A stretch of 64,000 bases of DNA from Marinobacter flavimaris (GTDB taxonomy: Bacteria; Pseudomonadota; Gammaproteobacteria; Pseudomonadales; Oleiphilaceae). The stretch spans positions 475,569 through 539,568 of the forward strand of contig NZ_PSSW01000002.1 in the NCBI RefSeq assembly GCF_002933295.1, given 5' to 3'. The position numbers were made by a program, and so were the translations under genes. Shown here one piece after another: positions 9,100-18,321 of this stretch. The notes under the pieces are model-generated. The model ran no database searches. It was not told the origin of the DNA and saw nothing but the letters and a program-made list of their open reading frames with translations. How positions within the stretch are numbered: position 1 is the first letter of the stretch; every line of letters begins with the position of its first letter.

Positions 9100-10737
9100 T
9101 TATTCCAGGTACAATTCCCTCCCTGGTCCCCAACGGCTTTGCAGTGGACCATCAGAAAGAGCTTTCAGGCGCACAAAATACCGCCTTCCGGGAATAAGAC
9201 GCAAGGCTGCCGTGGTATCAGGCAGTGTTGCCTCCTTGATGATATTGTTGAAGCCCGGCTCCTCCGAGAGTTGCAGTCGGTATTCTGCCGCCGTGTCTAC
9301 CTTCTCCCAGAACACCCTTACCTGGCTGTCGATGTAGTTCACGCTGATGATCCGAACCGGAGGCAGGCTGCCATTTACCACCAGCTCCCGCGGCTGCGTT
9401 GTAGCAACTGAATTGCCGCCTGCTTCGGTCACCACGCGCCAGTAATACTTGCCAGGCCCAAGCGGGCGTGAGGGCAGGGCAGCCGTTTCGGGTGCCCACT
9501 CGCTGGTGGCGATCAGGTTCCGGAAATCCTGATCTTCGGCTATTTCTACCCGAGCCACTTCATTGTCGCCGTTAAGCTGCCAGCGAAACTCGGGCATATC
9601 GTCGTTGACGGTGCCGCCATCTTCCGGAGCAACCAGGCTGGCAGTCCTGGCCTGAAGATCGACTTCCAGCGGGACGACGCGTGGCATCCCCGCCGTGCCG
9701 CGAGTATCGAGTGCCGCCAGGTGTACCTCATAGCTGCCATTATCCAGTTGCCCGATATCAAAGCTGTTGCCTGTCAGTTTTCGGCTTTCTACCCAGCGGC
9801 CTGTGTCGCTTTCGAAGATGTCCACCCGGTGCATGGGGGCGCGACTTTCCTGCCAGGTCATGGTGGTGGGCAGTTGGGTCAGTCTCGGTGGCAGTGGATC
9901 GAGCGCCGGCGCTGGCGGTAGGCGGCGAATGCTCAGGCCGTCATTGTTAGTGGTGGACAGGCTGGCTCCGAAACCCGCAGGGATCCGGCGGGTCTTGCCG
10001 GGGGCCCCGAAGTCAACGTCGCCCTCGGTTACCTGCAGGCGAGTGCCCTCTGCCGATGTCTGGAGTGAAAATGCGGTACCTCTCACGGCGGCGACGGCCG
10101 AAGGCGTTTCAATCTCGAATCGTGCGCCTCCCTCCATGACCGGCTTCACTCGGGTGTGGATCTCGCCCCTGTCGAGTCGGAGTCTGGTATCGACCATGCC
10201 GGCTTTGCCGTATTGGGTCAGGCGATTGAAGATGAGTCGAGAATTCGGAGAAATCCTTACTTCCGAGCCGTCCGCCAGTTCAATGGTGGCGGTCCCGGAC
10301 GCGGACAGAATTTCATCACCAACGCGGATGAGGGCGTCTTCACTCAGGGGTGTTTTACGACCGGTATTTCCGGAAATCAGCTGTACGGTTCCGGTGACCG
10401 ATGTCGCCCGCGCCGGCTGAGGTTGGCGCTTTAGCCAGGCAAGGGGAATTCGCACACTGTCGCCGGCACCCAGAATGGCACCGTTGCCAATCTTGTTGTA
10501 TTGCAGAAGGCGACTCGCGGGATAGTCGGGGGCGAGCAGGTCGCTGGCCACTTCCGAAAAGCTTTCTCCCGGCCGCAAGGTGTAGATCCACTCGGGCACC
10601 GGGTTGGCCGACGAAACGTCAGAATGCCCGGCTGAACCGCGCGTTACCGACAGCTCGGCAGCCGCGGGGGCAGCCCAGGCAAGCAGTGAAAGGATCAGCA
10701 GCAGTGCCGGTAATCGCGGAGCCGGGCTGTCAGTCAT
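9100..10737 (-). CDS. LysM and FecR domain periplasmic protein
   Basis: This exported protein of 545 residues has a signal peptide (LLLILSLLAWAAPAAA), a LysM-like module (YTLRPGESFSEVA... LLQYNKIGNG... VRIPLAWLK, about 45-100) and a FecR domain (ELADGSEVRISPNSRL, AAVRGTAFSLQ, about 120-240). Fibronectin/Ig-like C-terminal repeats follow (for example ARVEIAEDQDFRNLIA). Proteins of this make-up commonly sit next to CHASE2 sensors and may present an envelope signal to them. The 10737 start gives an ATGACTGA overlap with the upstream regulator gene. An in-frame start at 10767 is possible but would overlap more deeply. Confidence 0.85.
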   Translation of the reverse strand: MTDSPAPRLPALLLILSLLAWAAPAAAELSVTRGSAGHSDVSSANPVPEWIYTLRPGESFSEVASDLLAPDYPASRLLQYNKIGNGAILGAGDSVRIPLAWLKRQPQPARATSVTGTVQLISGNTGRKTPLSEDALIRVGDEILSASGTATIELADGSEVRISPNSRLIFNRLTQYGKAGMVDTRLRLDRGEIHTRVKPVMEGGARFEIETPSAVAAVRGTAFSLQTSAEGTRLQVTEGDVDFGAPGKTRRIPAGFGASLSTTNNDGLSIRRLPPAPALDPLPPRLTQLPTTMTWQESRAPMHRVDIFESDTGRWVESRKLTGNSFDIGQLDNGSYEVHLAALDTRGTAGMPRVVPLEVDLQARTASLVAPEDGGTVNDDMPEFRWQLNGDNEVARVEIAEDQDFRNLIATSEWAPETAALPSRPLGPGKYYWRVVTEAGGNSVATTQPRELVVNGSLPPVRIISVNYIDSQVRVFWEKVDTAAEYRLQLSEEPGFNNIIKEATLPDTTAALRLIPGRRYFVRLKALSDGPLQSRWGPGRELYLE

Positions 10738-11464
10738 TGGCTGCCCTGGCGGGTTCGTCGACGTCAAAGGCCTGGTCCTGCGCCTTCATGGCCTCCAGGC
10801 GGTAGCCCCGCTGGTAAATGGTCTTGATGCGGAAGCCGTTTTCCGGGTTCAGGCCGAGACGACGGCGCAGTCGGCTCATATGCGTGTCCACGGTACGGGT
10901 ATTGATATCCCGCGCCAGACCCCAGACGCGCTCAAGCAGCATTTCCCGAGTCAGCAGCCGGCCCTGGTTCTGGAACAGGAACAGGGTCAGATCGAAATCC
11001 TTGTCGGTCAGCGTCAGTTCTTCACCATGGAGTGCAATGACCCTTTGCTGCGTGTTGATTTCGAACGGACCATAGCGAAGCACTTCCTTTTCGCTGTCAG
11101 GATTGGAGCGTCTCGCCAGGGCATTGATGCGCGCGCCCAATTCCGCCGCACGGGCCGGCTTGGCCAGGTAATCGTCGGCGCCGGCATCCAGAGCCCGAAC
11201 AATATCTGCCTCGCTGTCCCGCTGAGTGAGAAACACGACTGGAATCGGCCAGTTCAGCTGGGCGCGAACGCTCTCGAGAACATCAATGCCGGTCATGTCC
11301 GGAATCTGCCAATCCAGAATCAGGAGGTCATAGCTGCGGTGCAGAACCGCGCTCAGGAAATTTTGGCCCGTCGGGAAGCTGTCGCAGTGATGCCCGCTTT
11401 CAGACAGAATCGACTGGATGTGCTGTGCCTGTTCGGTTTCATCTTCAAGCAAAGCAATACGCAT
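10730..11464 (-). CDS. OmpR-family response regulator
   Basis: A 244-residue two-component regulator. The receiver domain has the acidic pair at Asp8, phospho-acceptor Asp51 in LLILDWQIPDMTG, a Thr in VVFLTQRD and Lys in LAKPA. The C-terminal winged helix (about 130-230) has the OmpR-type LTDKDFDLTLFLFQNQGRLLTREMLL and RTVDTHMSRLRRRLG. It is the first gene of the operon with the LysM/FecR and CHASE2 kinase genes, so it probably answers to that kinase. Target promoters are unknown. Confidence 0.92.
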   Translation of the reverse strand: MRIALLEDETEQAQHIQSILSESGHHCDSFPTGQNFLSAVLHRSYDLLILDWQIPDMTGIDVLESVRAQLNWPIPVVFLTQRDSEADIVRALDAGADDYLAKPARAAELGARINALARRSNPDSEKEVLRYGPFEINTQQRVIALHGEELTLTDKDFDLTLFLFQNQGRLLTREMLLERVWGLARDINTRTVDTHMSRLRRRLGLNPENGFRIKTIYQRGYRLEAMKAQDQAFDVDEPARAAND

Positions 11465-11575
11465 TAAGCCTCTCCCGGAGTGTCGCTCTCTTGCCTGGTA
11501 TCGAGCAGAGCTTTCGATGGACTACTCTGCTATATCAACCAATTATCACAAAATGTGGATCTGCGTTCAGTATCG

Positions 11576-13759
11576 TTATGTAGACTTGCGTAAACGGACT
11601 GCAGGCTTTCCGTTGTCGTCGTCCAGTGTTTGTCGGCAGCCGGGGAAATTACTGCAGCCCCAGAACCAGCCTTTTTTGCCTTTTCGTCGCACCAGGGGCG
11701 AGAAACAGTGGGGGCATGGAATGGGTTTCTGGCCAGTACCATCCTGAGGCGTGGCTTCTTCCAGCGGTCGGGTGCCCCGGCAATCCGGATAGCGGGTGCA
11801 GGCAAAAAATCGGCCGAATTTGCCATCTCGCTCCAGCATCGGGGCGCGACATTTGGGGCAGTGGGGCTGTGCCTCTGTCGAGGTCGTGCCGGCACGCTCC
11901 GAGTCGACGGTCGGGCGGCCCTGGGGCTTGTCCAGAAAGCCGCGGATCTCTTCTTTGAGGGTGTCCAGAAACTTCCTCGGATCGCCCTCGCCACGGCGAA
12001 TGCTCTCCAGATTGGCTTCCCAGACGGCCGTGCGATCCGGCCTGCTCACCGATTCGGGCAGAGCACTGATCAACGCCTTGGCTTTGTCGGTGGCGCGGAT
12101 ATGTCGGCTGTCGCGGTACAGATAATCCCGCTTGAACAGGGTGTCGATGATGGCCGCGCGGGTCGCCTCGGTGCCCAGGCCATCGGTTTCGCGCAGGGTT
12201 TTTCGAAGTTCGGTATCGGTTACAAAGCGTGCAATATTGGTCATCGCCGAGAGCAGGGTCGCATCGGTGAAATGCTGGGGCGGCTGGGTTTTCCGCTCGG
12301 TAAGGCTGCTCTCTTCGCAGAATACCGGTTCACCTTTTTCCAGCCTCGGCAGAGGTGTCTTGTCCGGCTCGTTGCGTCCTTCCCGGAGTTTAAGTTCCAG
12401 CGTTTTCCAGCCAGGCACCAGGATGGCGGTTTCCGTCGCGCGGAACTGGTGCTCTGACACTCGTACCGTCAGTTTGCCTTCCCGGTGGACGGCATCTGGT
12501 GCGAACTGCATCAGGTAGTAGCGGCTGATCAGGCCGTAGATCTTTTCTTCCGCTGCGCTGAGTTTGCCGTTGGGCGTGGGGCGGCTGGTTGGGATAATGG
12601 CGTGGTGAGCGTCGACTTGTTTGTCGTTCCACGCGGCAGTCCTGCGGTCGAGGTCTGCACCGTTGCAGGCTTCCTCCAGATCCGGTGCCACTCGGGCAAT
12701 GGCCCTTATCACCTGCTCCCGCTGGCTGTAGTGGCCTTCCGGTAAATACCGGCAATCGGATCGCGGGTAGGTGATGAGCTGGTGGCGCTCGTAAAGATTC
12801 TGGGCGGTATCCAGGACGTCTTTGGCACCCATCCGGAATAGCCGGCCTGCTTCAATTTGCAGGGCCGACAGGGAAAACGGCAGCGGTGGCGCTTCCGACC
12901 GATCCCGAAAGCGGGACTCGGTGATGGTGCCGGGTCGGTTTCGAACGCTGTCGGCAATCTGTTCAGCGACTTCCCGGTTGAGCAGGCGGTTCTCTTCGTC
13001 CAGGTAATCCTGGAACTGCTCGTTGGGCTGCCAGCGGGCGGTGAAGGTTTGCTGGTCGGCTTCTTCCTCCTGAGCCTTGAATCGGGCTTCAATGCGGTAA
13101 TAGGGCTTGGGCTGGAAGTGTTCGATGGTATTGTCACGTTCAACCACAAGGCCAAGTACCGGAGTCTGTACCCGGCCAACGGAATAGACCCCCTGTTCAC
13201 CCTGCCGCTGATAACTGAGGGTATAAAATCGGGTCAGGTTGATGCCATAGAGCCAGTCGGCGCGTTGTCTGGCCAGGGCGGAATGGGATAACCGACGGAA
13301 TTCCCGGTTGTCCCTGGGGCTCTGGATCGCCCGGGCCACGGCCGCTGGCGTCAAATCGTTGATCAGTATCCGTTGAACCGGAGCGCTGGCGCCGAAATAG
13401 CGTATAACTTCGTCCACCAGCAGCTGGCCTTCCCGATCAGGGTCGCCAGCATGAATAATGGTCTTGGCCTGGCGAATCAGGGATTCCAGCACCTTTAATT
13501 GTTGCTGCACACTCTCCTTGGGCATGACCTCCCATTTGTCGGGAAACATCGGCAGGTCTTCCTGGCGCCATTTCTTCCAAGCGGGGTTATAGCGTGCAGG
13601 TTCTGCCGGTTCCAGCAGGTGGCCGATGCACCAGCTAACGGTGGCAGCATTTTCGCCAGTGCCACAACGTATCCAGCCCTGGCCTTTCTGGTGAGGGCCA
13701 GGGAGGGCAGCGGCGATGGCGCGGCCGAGGCTTGGTTTTTCGGCGATGTACAGGTGCAT
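11576..13759 (-). CDS. topB: DNA topoisomerase III
   Basis: A type IA topoisomerase of 727 residues that relaxes and decatenates DNA. It starts MHLYIAEKPSLGRAIA (toprim domain, with HAGDPDREGQLLVDE carrying the metal-binding acids). It has the active-site tyrosine region LITYPRSDCRYLPEGH near residue 330. At the C-terminus are two four-cysteine zinc modules, CPKC...CTRYPDC and CPHC...CSNFPGC. The frame stays open another 102 codons upstream. The start at 13759 is chosen because the family begins with this toprim sequence and the upstream residues are not conserved-looking. Confidence 0.93.
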   Translation of the reverse strand: MHLYIAEKPSLGRAIAAALPGPHQKGQGWIRCGTGENAATVSWCIGHLLEPAEPARYNPAWKKWRQEDLPMFPDKWEVMPKESVQQQLKVLESLIRQAKTIIHAGDPDREGQLLVDEVIRYFGASAPVQRILINDLTPAAVARAIQSPRDNREFRRLSHSALARQRADWLYGINLTRFYTLSYQRQGEQGVYSVGRVQTPVLGLVVERDNTIEHFQPKPYYRIEARFKAQEEEADQQTFTARWQPNEQFQDYLDEENRLLNREVAEQIADSVRNRPGTITESRFRDRSEAPPLPFSLSALQIEAGRLFRMGAKDVLDTAQNLYERHQLITYPRSDCRYLPEGHYSQREQVIRAIARVAPDLEEACNGADLDRRTAAWNDKQVDAHHAIIPTSRPTPNGKLSAAEEKIYGLISRYYLMQFAPDAVHREGKLTVRVSEHQFRATETAILVPGWKTLELKLREGRNEPDKTPLPRLEKGEPVFCEESSLTERKTQPPQHFTDATLLSAMTNIARFVTDTELRKTLRETDGLGTEATRAAIIDTLFKRDYLYRDSRHIRATDKAKALISALPESVSRPDRTAVWEANLESIRRGEGDPRKFLDTLKEEIRGFLDKPQGRPTVDSERAGTTSTEAQPHCPKCRAPMLERDGKFGRFFACTRYPDCRGTRPLEEATPQDGTGQKPIPCPHCFSPLVRRKGKKGWFWGCSNFPGCRQTLDDDNGKPAVRLRKST

Positions 13760-13868
13760 GGGGTTTGGGTGTTTTGGAATCGGGATGGGAATGTGGCGCT
13801 TTGGCTTTATGGTGTCAAGGCTCTCGGGTGTGTCCTGTATGTGTAGTAGACTGAGGGTGTTGGTGGAG

Positions 13869-13977
13869 GCGGCTGTGAAGATGGCTTTCCCAAAAGACGC
13901 CGTGAACCCATCCATGGGGGCTTGGTGCTGCCATCCTTGGCAACACACACTTTTGGGAAAGCCATCTCCACACCCGC
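13869..13977. repeat. Long imperfect inverted repeat between topB and bolA
   Basis: Two 18-base arms match perfectly, 13879-13896 (AGATGGCTTTCCCAAAAG) and 13950-13967. They extend outward with a few mismatches to about 28 bases each (13869-13896, 13950-13977). The 53 bases between contain smaller self-complementary pieces around CCATCCATGG. The element sits alone in a divergent intergenic region. It resembles a palindromic interspersed repeat rather than a terminator, since no T-tract follows on either strand. I recall similar CATCC...CTTTTGGGAAAGCC repeats in marine gammaproteobacteria but cannot check. Confidence 0.7.
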
Positions 13978-14036
13978 TTCTGACCGTTCGCCATTCGCCC
14001 TCTTCCATCAGGGTTGAGCTGTAGGAGTCTCGAAAC

Positions 14037-14393
14037 ATGAAGATCCAGAATGCAATTGAAACCAAGCTGAACGACGCCTTCGATGCGCGTGTGCTTCAGG
14101 TGGAGAACGAGAGCCACAAGCACAGTGTGCCTCCTAATTCTGAAACTCATTTCAAGGTGACCCTGGTGTCGCCGGAATTTGAGGGGCAGATGAGGGTGCG
14201 GCGGCATCAGGCGATTTACAAGGTGCTTGCCGAGGAACTGGCGGGGCCGGTTCATGCGCTGGCGTTGCATCTATACTCACCGGAAGAATGGGAGGCGACG
14301 GGGCAGTCGGCGCCGGAATCTCCGAATTGTATGGGCGGGTCGAAGAAAGATCCGGCGATGGCGACGCGGACCGCACAGGGAGAGGGTTCATGA
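14037..14393 (+). CDS. bolA: BolA family protein
   Basis: A small protein of the BolA/IbaG family, which partners monothiol glutaredoxins in iron-sulfur and redox signalling. Residues 1-85 show the family fold: IQNAIETKLNDAF, HSVPPNSETHFKVTLVSPEFEG, VRRHQAIYKVLAEEL and VHALALHLYSPEEW. The C-terminal ~30 residues are low complexity. Its stop overlaps the next start (ATGA at 14390-14393), so it is co-translated with the YciO-family gene. Confidence 0.9.
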   Translation: MKIQNAIETKLNDAFDARVLQVENESHKHSVPPNSETHFKVTLVSPEFEGQMRVRRHQAIYKVLAEELAGPVHALALHLYSPEEWEATGQSAPESPNCMGGSKKDPAMATRTAQGEGS

Positions 14394-15013
14394 GTCAGTT
14401 TTTCCAGATTCATCCGGAGACGCCACAGAAGCGTCTGATCAATCAGGCGGTGGATATTCTGCGTCGTGGCGGGGTGATCGTGTATCCCACGGATTCAGCC
14501 TATGCCATTGGCTGTCACCTGGGTGACAAGCAGGCGGCGGATCGGATCAAGCGGATTCGCCGTCTGGATGACAAGCACAACTTCACCTTGGTGTGCCGGG
14601 ATCTTTCGGACATCGGGGTCTATGCCAAGGTGGACAACACCCAGTACCGGTTGCTGAAGAATTTCACGCCCGGGCCCTACACTTTCATTCTGGATGCCAC
14701 CAGTGAAGTGCCCCGGCGGCTGCTTCATCCCAAACGCCGGTCAGTAGGCGTCCGTGTGCCGGACAATGCCATTGTTCAGGAGCTGTTGGGCGAGCTTGGT
14801 GAGCCCATCATGAGTAGTACTCTGATTCTGCCGGGCGAAACCGATCCGATGACAGACCCTTATGAAATCCGGGAAACCCTGGAGCATGAGCTGGATCTGA
14901 TTATCGACGGGGGATTCTGCGGTATGGAAGCGACCACGGTCGTGGACTTTACCGGCGAGGCTCCGGTGGTTACCCGTGTTGGTAAGGGGGATCCGGCGCC
15001 TTTCGAGGTCTGA
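14390..15013 (+). CDS. yciO: YciO/Sua5/YrdC family protein
   Basis: A 207-residue single-domain member of the YrdC fold, which binds nucleotide and RNA. The family includes the TsaC/Sua5 enzymes that make threonylcarbamoyl-AMP for tRNA t6A. Seen here are GGVIVYPTDSAYAIGC, the KRIRRLDDKHNFTLVCRDLSDI region, NFTPGPYTFIL and GVRVPDN. The KHNFTLV pattern and the length point to the YciO branch rather than TsaC proper; the YciO role is not settled. The ATG overlaps the bolA stop. Confidence 0.85.
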   Translation: MSQFFQIHPETPQKRLINQAVDILRRGGVIVYPTDSAYAIGCHLGDKQAADRIKRIRRLDDKHNFTLVCRDLSDIGVYAKVDNTQYRLLKNFTPGPYTFILDATSEVPRRLLHPKRRSVGVRVPDNAIVQELLGELGEPIMSSTLILPGETDPMTDPYEIRETLEHELDLIIDGGFCGMEATTVVDFTGEAPVVTRVGKGDPAPFEV

Positions 15014-15034
15014 TTCTCCTGATCCGTCTTTCCT

Positions 15035-15700
15035 TTATGCCCGGGCGTTCAGATTAAAGGCGTACGCCCGGCTATTCCCTGCAGCTTCGATTTGCTCGGC
15101 ACTCACTGAGCGGCGCATGGTGTCGTAACGGTGCACGAGGTCCTGCAGGCCGTTAAATTGCTGGTTCTCGCTGATCAGTGTGTCCAATAGCGGGTTATTC
15201 ACCCCGTACGCCTGATTCAGTTTGAGCGCATTGTCCATGAAATGCAGCGTTGGCTCGTTAACGCTGAGGCGATTGAACGCTTCCTTGAAGTTTTTGTTTA
15301 CGTTCAGGTCTTTTTCAATCTGGATGCGTGTGTTGTCTGCGATTTTCCCTTCCACCGCAACGCTGCCATTCTCCGTTTTGCTCACGTTCAATGCGGTTGC
15401 CGGGTGCAGGTTGTATTCGGCAAGTTTGTGCCGCAGGGTTTCCCGTACAAAGGCAAGATCCTGCCCCACGGTCTGTTTGTAGTCAGCCATGGCCAGCCTG
15501 CGGGCTTTCAGACGGGCGAGGTCGGCCTGACTGCTATCCGAGGGCGTAAAGCGGTCATCGCCAGGTGTCGGCTCGGTTTCCATGGCCTTTGCCTGTGCTT
15601 TGCCAGGCGCGGCTTCCGGCGCTGTTGAGGGCGTCTGGCGCCTTTCCATGGCCTGCTGGAACTGGGTGCTCGCCCGGATCAGAGAGGTCAGTAGGGACAT
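15035..15700 (-). CDS. Conserved-looking hypothetical protein, possibly DUF5610-like
   Basis: A 221-residue soluble protein with no signal peptide. The first ~75 residues are Pro/Ala/Glu-rich. The rest is mostly helical, including DLAFVRETLRHKLAEYNLHPATALNV and FMDNALKLNQAYGVNNPLLDTL. The start at 15700 has a strong GGAGG nine bases upstream; a longer in-frame start at 15763 lacks one. I do not recognise a function, and the DUF5610 suggestion is from memory and weak. Confidence 0.6.
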   Translation of the reverse strand: MSLLTSLIRASTQFQQAMERRQTPSTAPEAAPGKAQAKAMETEPTPGDDRFTPSDSSQADLARLKARRLAMADYKQTVGQDLAFVRETLRHKLAEYNLHPATALNVSKTENGSVAVEGKIADNTRIQIEKDLNVNKNFKEAFNRLSVNEPTLHFMDNALKLNQAYGVNNPLLDTLISENQQFNGLQDLVHRYDTMRRSVSAEQIEAAGNSRAYAFNLNARA

Positions 15701-15984
15701 GGATGGGTTTCCTCCTTCGGTCAACCGGAGTGCGGTTTCCGAACAGTCAGCGTTGGGAATCACGAATGCTTGTCATCATGCTCTGCAGCTTTCAGGCCAA
15801 CTCGATGAAGTCCCGGGCTGAGGGCTCCCTCCTTCCTTCATGTGTAAACGACTTTTCCCGGATCTGATCTGGGTCAGGAAATAATTGACGCATATCTATA
15901 AAGTTTGGCGACAGTTAGTTGTCATCACGAAACGTCAAAACAACGTCCTGGCCGCATGCCGCGCGGTCTCTGTGTCGGGTTACC

Positions 15985-17610
15985 ATGAAAAAACAGTATT
16001 CCATCCGCTTTCTCTTACTTGCCGCTTTGGCGGCTGCCTTCTCCCTGGTGCTCGTGTTTACCGTAATCTACAGTGCAGACTCGCAGCGTGATCATCTTGA
16101 AGAGTTCAGCCACAAATACGTGGATGGACTGGCAAAATCCTATTTCGATGGGCTGAATACCATGATGGTCACCGGCACCATCGGTAACCGGGATGTGCTT
16201 CGGAAAAAGGTGATGGCGTCTGAAGACGTGCTGGACGTGCGGGTGATTCGCAGTGATCATTTAAACCGGATCTTCGGCAACGGCAACGCGTCGGAACAGA
16301 AGCGGGAACCTTTGGACAAGAAAGCGCTTGCAGGTGAGCGGGTGGAGTCCTATTCCAGCAATGAGGACGGGCGAGTCTACACACTGATCGAGCCCGTGAT
16401 CGCGATGGAAAACTATCAGGGCGTCAACTGTCTTGGCTGTCATCAGGCCAGTGAGGGTGACGTTCTTGGAGCCATTCGGGTGGACTATTCCATGGCTGAC
16501 AGCGATGCCCGTTTGCAGCAGCAACTGCTGACCAGTGGCGGTATTCAGGTAGCCATCTTTGCTGCGGTGTTTTTCCTGACCGCCGCCGCTTTGAGTCGAC
16601 TGGTGTTTTCCCGTTTGCGGCGACTCCACGACCGCATGGACGAGATCTCCAGAAATTCTGACCTGACCATTGAGCTTGAGGTTACCCGCAACGACGAGAT
16701 CGGTTCCGTCTCCCGGGCGTTCAACCGCATGATGGCGAAGATACGGGAGAGCATGAATACCGTCATGGACAACGCCGAACAGGTTGAACAGGCGGCCAGA
16801 AGCATTGCGGGGAAGGCTGACACGACAGAGAGGGAAGTGCTTGCCCAGCGTGACAACACAGATCAGGTGGCCAGCGCCACTACCGAGATGGCCGCATCTG
16901 CGGTTCAGGTTCGGGAAAATGCCATCCATACCACCCGAAAATCCGCAGATACTGCGGAATCAGCGAGCAAGGGTGAGAGCCTTGCCCGGAATGCAGTAAA
17001 AGGCATCGAGGCATTGAACACCGAGGTCCAGAGTGGCGCAAAACGCATTGAGCAGCTGGATCAACGTACCAGCCAGATGTCGGATATGCTGGAGGTAATC
17101 TCCAATATCGCTGACCAGACCAACCTGCTGGCGCTCAATGCCGCCATCGAGGCGGCCCGTGCCGGAGAGCAGGGGCGCGGTTTTTCTGTGGTGGCCGATG
17201 AGGTGCGTGCGCTGGCGTCGAGAACCCAGGATTCAACGGAGGAAATCCGGAACACCATCAACGGACTGAAGGGAGAGGTTGTCGATTGTGTGGCCACCAT
17301 GCGCCATGCCTCTGAGATGGCAGAGCATCAGGTTTCAGCCATTCTGACCGTAGAGTCTGAACTGCAAACCATTGCCTCTGCTGTGCGGGAGATCACCAAC
17401 CTCAATCAGGAAATGGAGAGCGCTGCCAACGAGCAGAGTGATGTCTCCGAATCCATTAATCACAACGTGATTGAAATCAGTCGCTCGGCAGAGCAGACCT
17501 CCGGGGATGCCAAGGAGACAGCGAGAATCGCCGGAGACCTTCTGGCTATGGCCGAGAATCTCAGGAAAACCATCGAACAGTTCCGGCTGAATCAGGAAGG
17601 CCGCCCTTAG
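15985..17610 (+). CDS. Methyl-accepting chemotaxis protein with a periplasmic c-type heme motif
   Basis: A 541-residue chemoreceptor. It has a first membrane segment (residues 8-30), a ~155-residue periplasmic domain and a second membrane segment (about 190-210). A HAMP domain (FSRLRRLHDRMDEIS) and a cytoplasmic signalling domain follow, with the conserved hairpin tip (IADQTNLLALNAAIEAARAG). The periplasmic domain contains CLGCH (Cys149, Cys152, His153), a covalent heme c attachment motif. Heme-c sensor chemoreceptors are known from Geobacter (GSU0935, GSU0582) and are thought to sense redox state or gas ligands. The start at 15985 puts the membrane segment at the N-terminus. A heme-binding DUF3365-type gene lies 0.7 kb away. 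Confidence 0.9.
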   Translation: MKKQYSIRFLLLAALAAAFSLVLVFTVIYSADSQRDHLEEFSHKYVDGLAKSYFDGLNTMMVTGTIGNRDVLRKKVMASEDVLDVRVIRSDHLNRIFGNGNASEQKREPLDKKALAGERVESYSSNEDGRVYTLIEPVIAMENYQGVNCLGCHQASEGDVLGAIRVDYSMADSDARLQQQLLTSGGIQVAIFAAVFFLTAAALSRLVFSRLRRLHDRMDEISRNSDLTIELEVTRNDEIGSVSRAFNRMMAKIRESMNTVMDNAEQVEQAARSIAGKADTTEREVLAQRDNTDQVASATTEMAASAVQVRENAIHTTRKSADTAESASKGESLARNAVKGIEALNTEVQSGAKRIEQLDQRTSQMSDMLEVISNIADQTNLLALNAAIEAARAGEQGRGFSVVADEVRALASRTQDSTEEIRNTINGLKGEVVDCVATMRHASEMAEHQVSAILTVESELQTIASAVREITNLNQEMESAANEQSDVSESINHNVIEISRSAEQTSGDAKETARIAGDLLAMAENLRKTIEQFRLNQEGRP

Positions 17611-17637
17611 AACGGCGGCGTGGGTCTGGCGACAGGC

Positions 17638-18285
17638 TCAGCCCCGATGGTCGGAAACAAAGGGGTTGGTGGCTCGCTCCCGGCCAAAGGTGGACATCGG
17701 ACCGTGTCCGGGAATGAACGCAACCTCGTCGCCGAGCGGGAACAGCTGTTCCCTGATAGAGCGAATCAGTGTTGCGTGGTCGCCCTTTGGAAAATCCGTG
17801 CGTCCGATGGAGCCATGGAACAGCACGTCACCCACAAGCGCCAGACCGGATTCCTTATGATAAAAAACCACATGCCCCGGTGTGTGGCCGGGGCAGTGAA
17901 GGACCTCCAGGGTCTGGTTACCCACGGTGACCTGCTGCCCATCTTCCAGCCAGCGATCCGGGGTGAAAACTTCCGGGGCTGGAAACCCGAACATCTGAGC
18001 CTGCTGGGGCAGGCCAACAATCCAGAAATTGTCTTCCTTCTGAGGCCCCTCAATGGGAATACCCAGCTCTTTGGACAGCTCCGCAGTTCCGCCGGCATGG
18101 TCAATGTGGGCATGGGTAAGCAGAATTTTCTCGACCGTCACGCCTTCCTCAGCCACAGCGGCGCGAATCTTCTCCAGATCCCCGCCCGGATCGACTACGG
18201 CTGCCCGGCGCGTCTTTTCGCACCAGATCAGTGAGCAGTTCTGCTGGAAAGGCGTGACCGGAATGATTCTGTAGTTCAGTGACAT
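17638..18285 (-). CDS. MBL-fold metallo-hydrolase, glyoxalase II-like
   Basis: A 215-residue metallo-beta-lactamase-fold hydrolase of the YcbL/glyoxalase II-like group. It has the metal-binding motif [11 protein letters not shown] (HxHxDH) near residue 55. Further metal ligands are His in [11 protein letters not shown] near 132 and Asp in LVGDVLF near 153, with a late PGHGP. It is short relative to full glyoxalase II (~250 residues) and lacks its C-terminal helical domain. The ATG at 18285 is preferred over an upstream TTG. It converges with the chemoreceptor gene. Confidence 0.88.
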   Translation of the reverse strand: MSLNYRIIPVTPFQQNCSLIWCEKTRRAAVVDPGGDLEKIRAAVAEEGVTVEKILLTHAHIDHAGGTAELSKELGIPIEGPQKEDNFWIVGLPQQAQMFGFPAPEVFTPDRWLEDGQQVTVGNQTLEVLHCPGHTPGHVVFYHKESGLALVGDVLFHGSIGRTDFPKGDHATLIRSIREQLFPLGDEVAFIPGHGPMSTFGRERATNPFVSDHRG

Positions 18286-18321
18286 ACCTGTTCTCAATCG
18301 CTGAAGAAATGGCTAGTGCCA

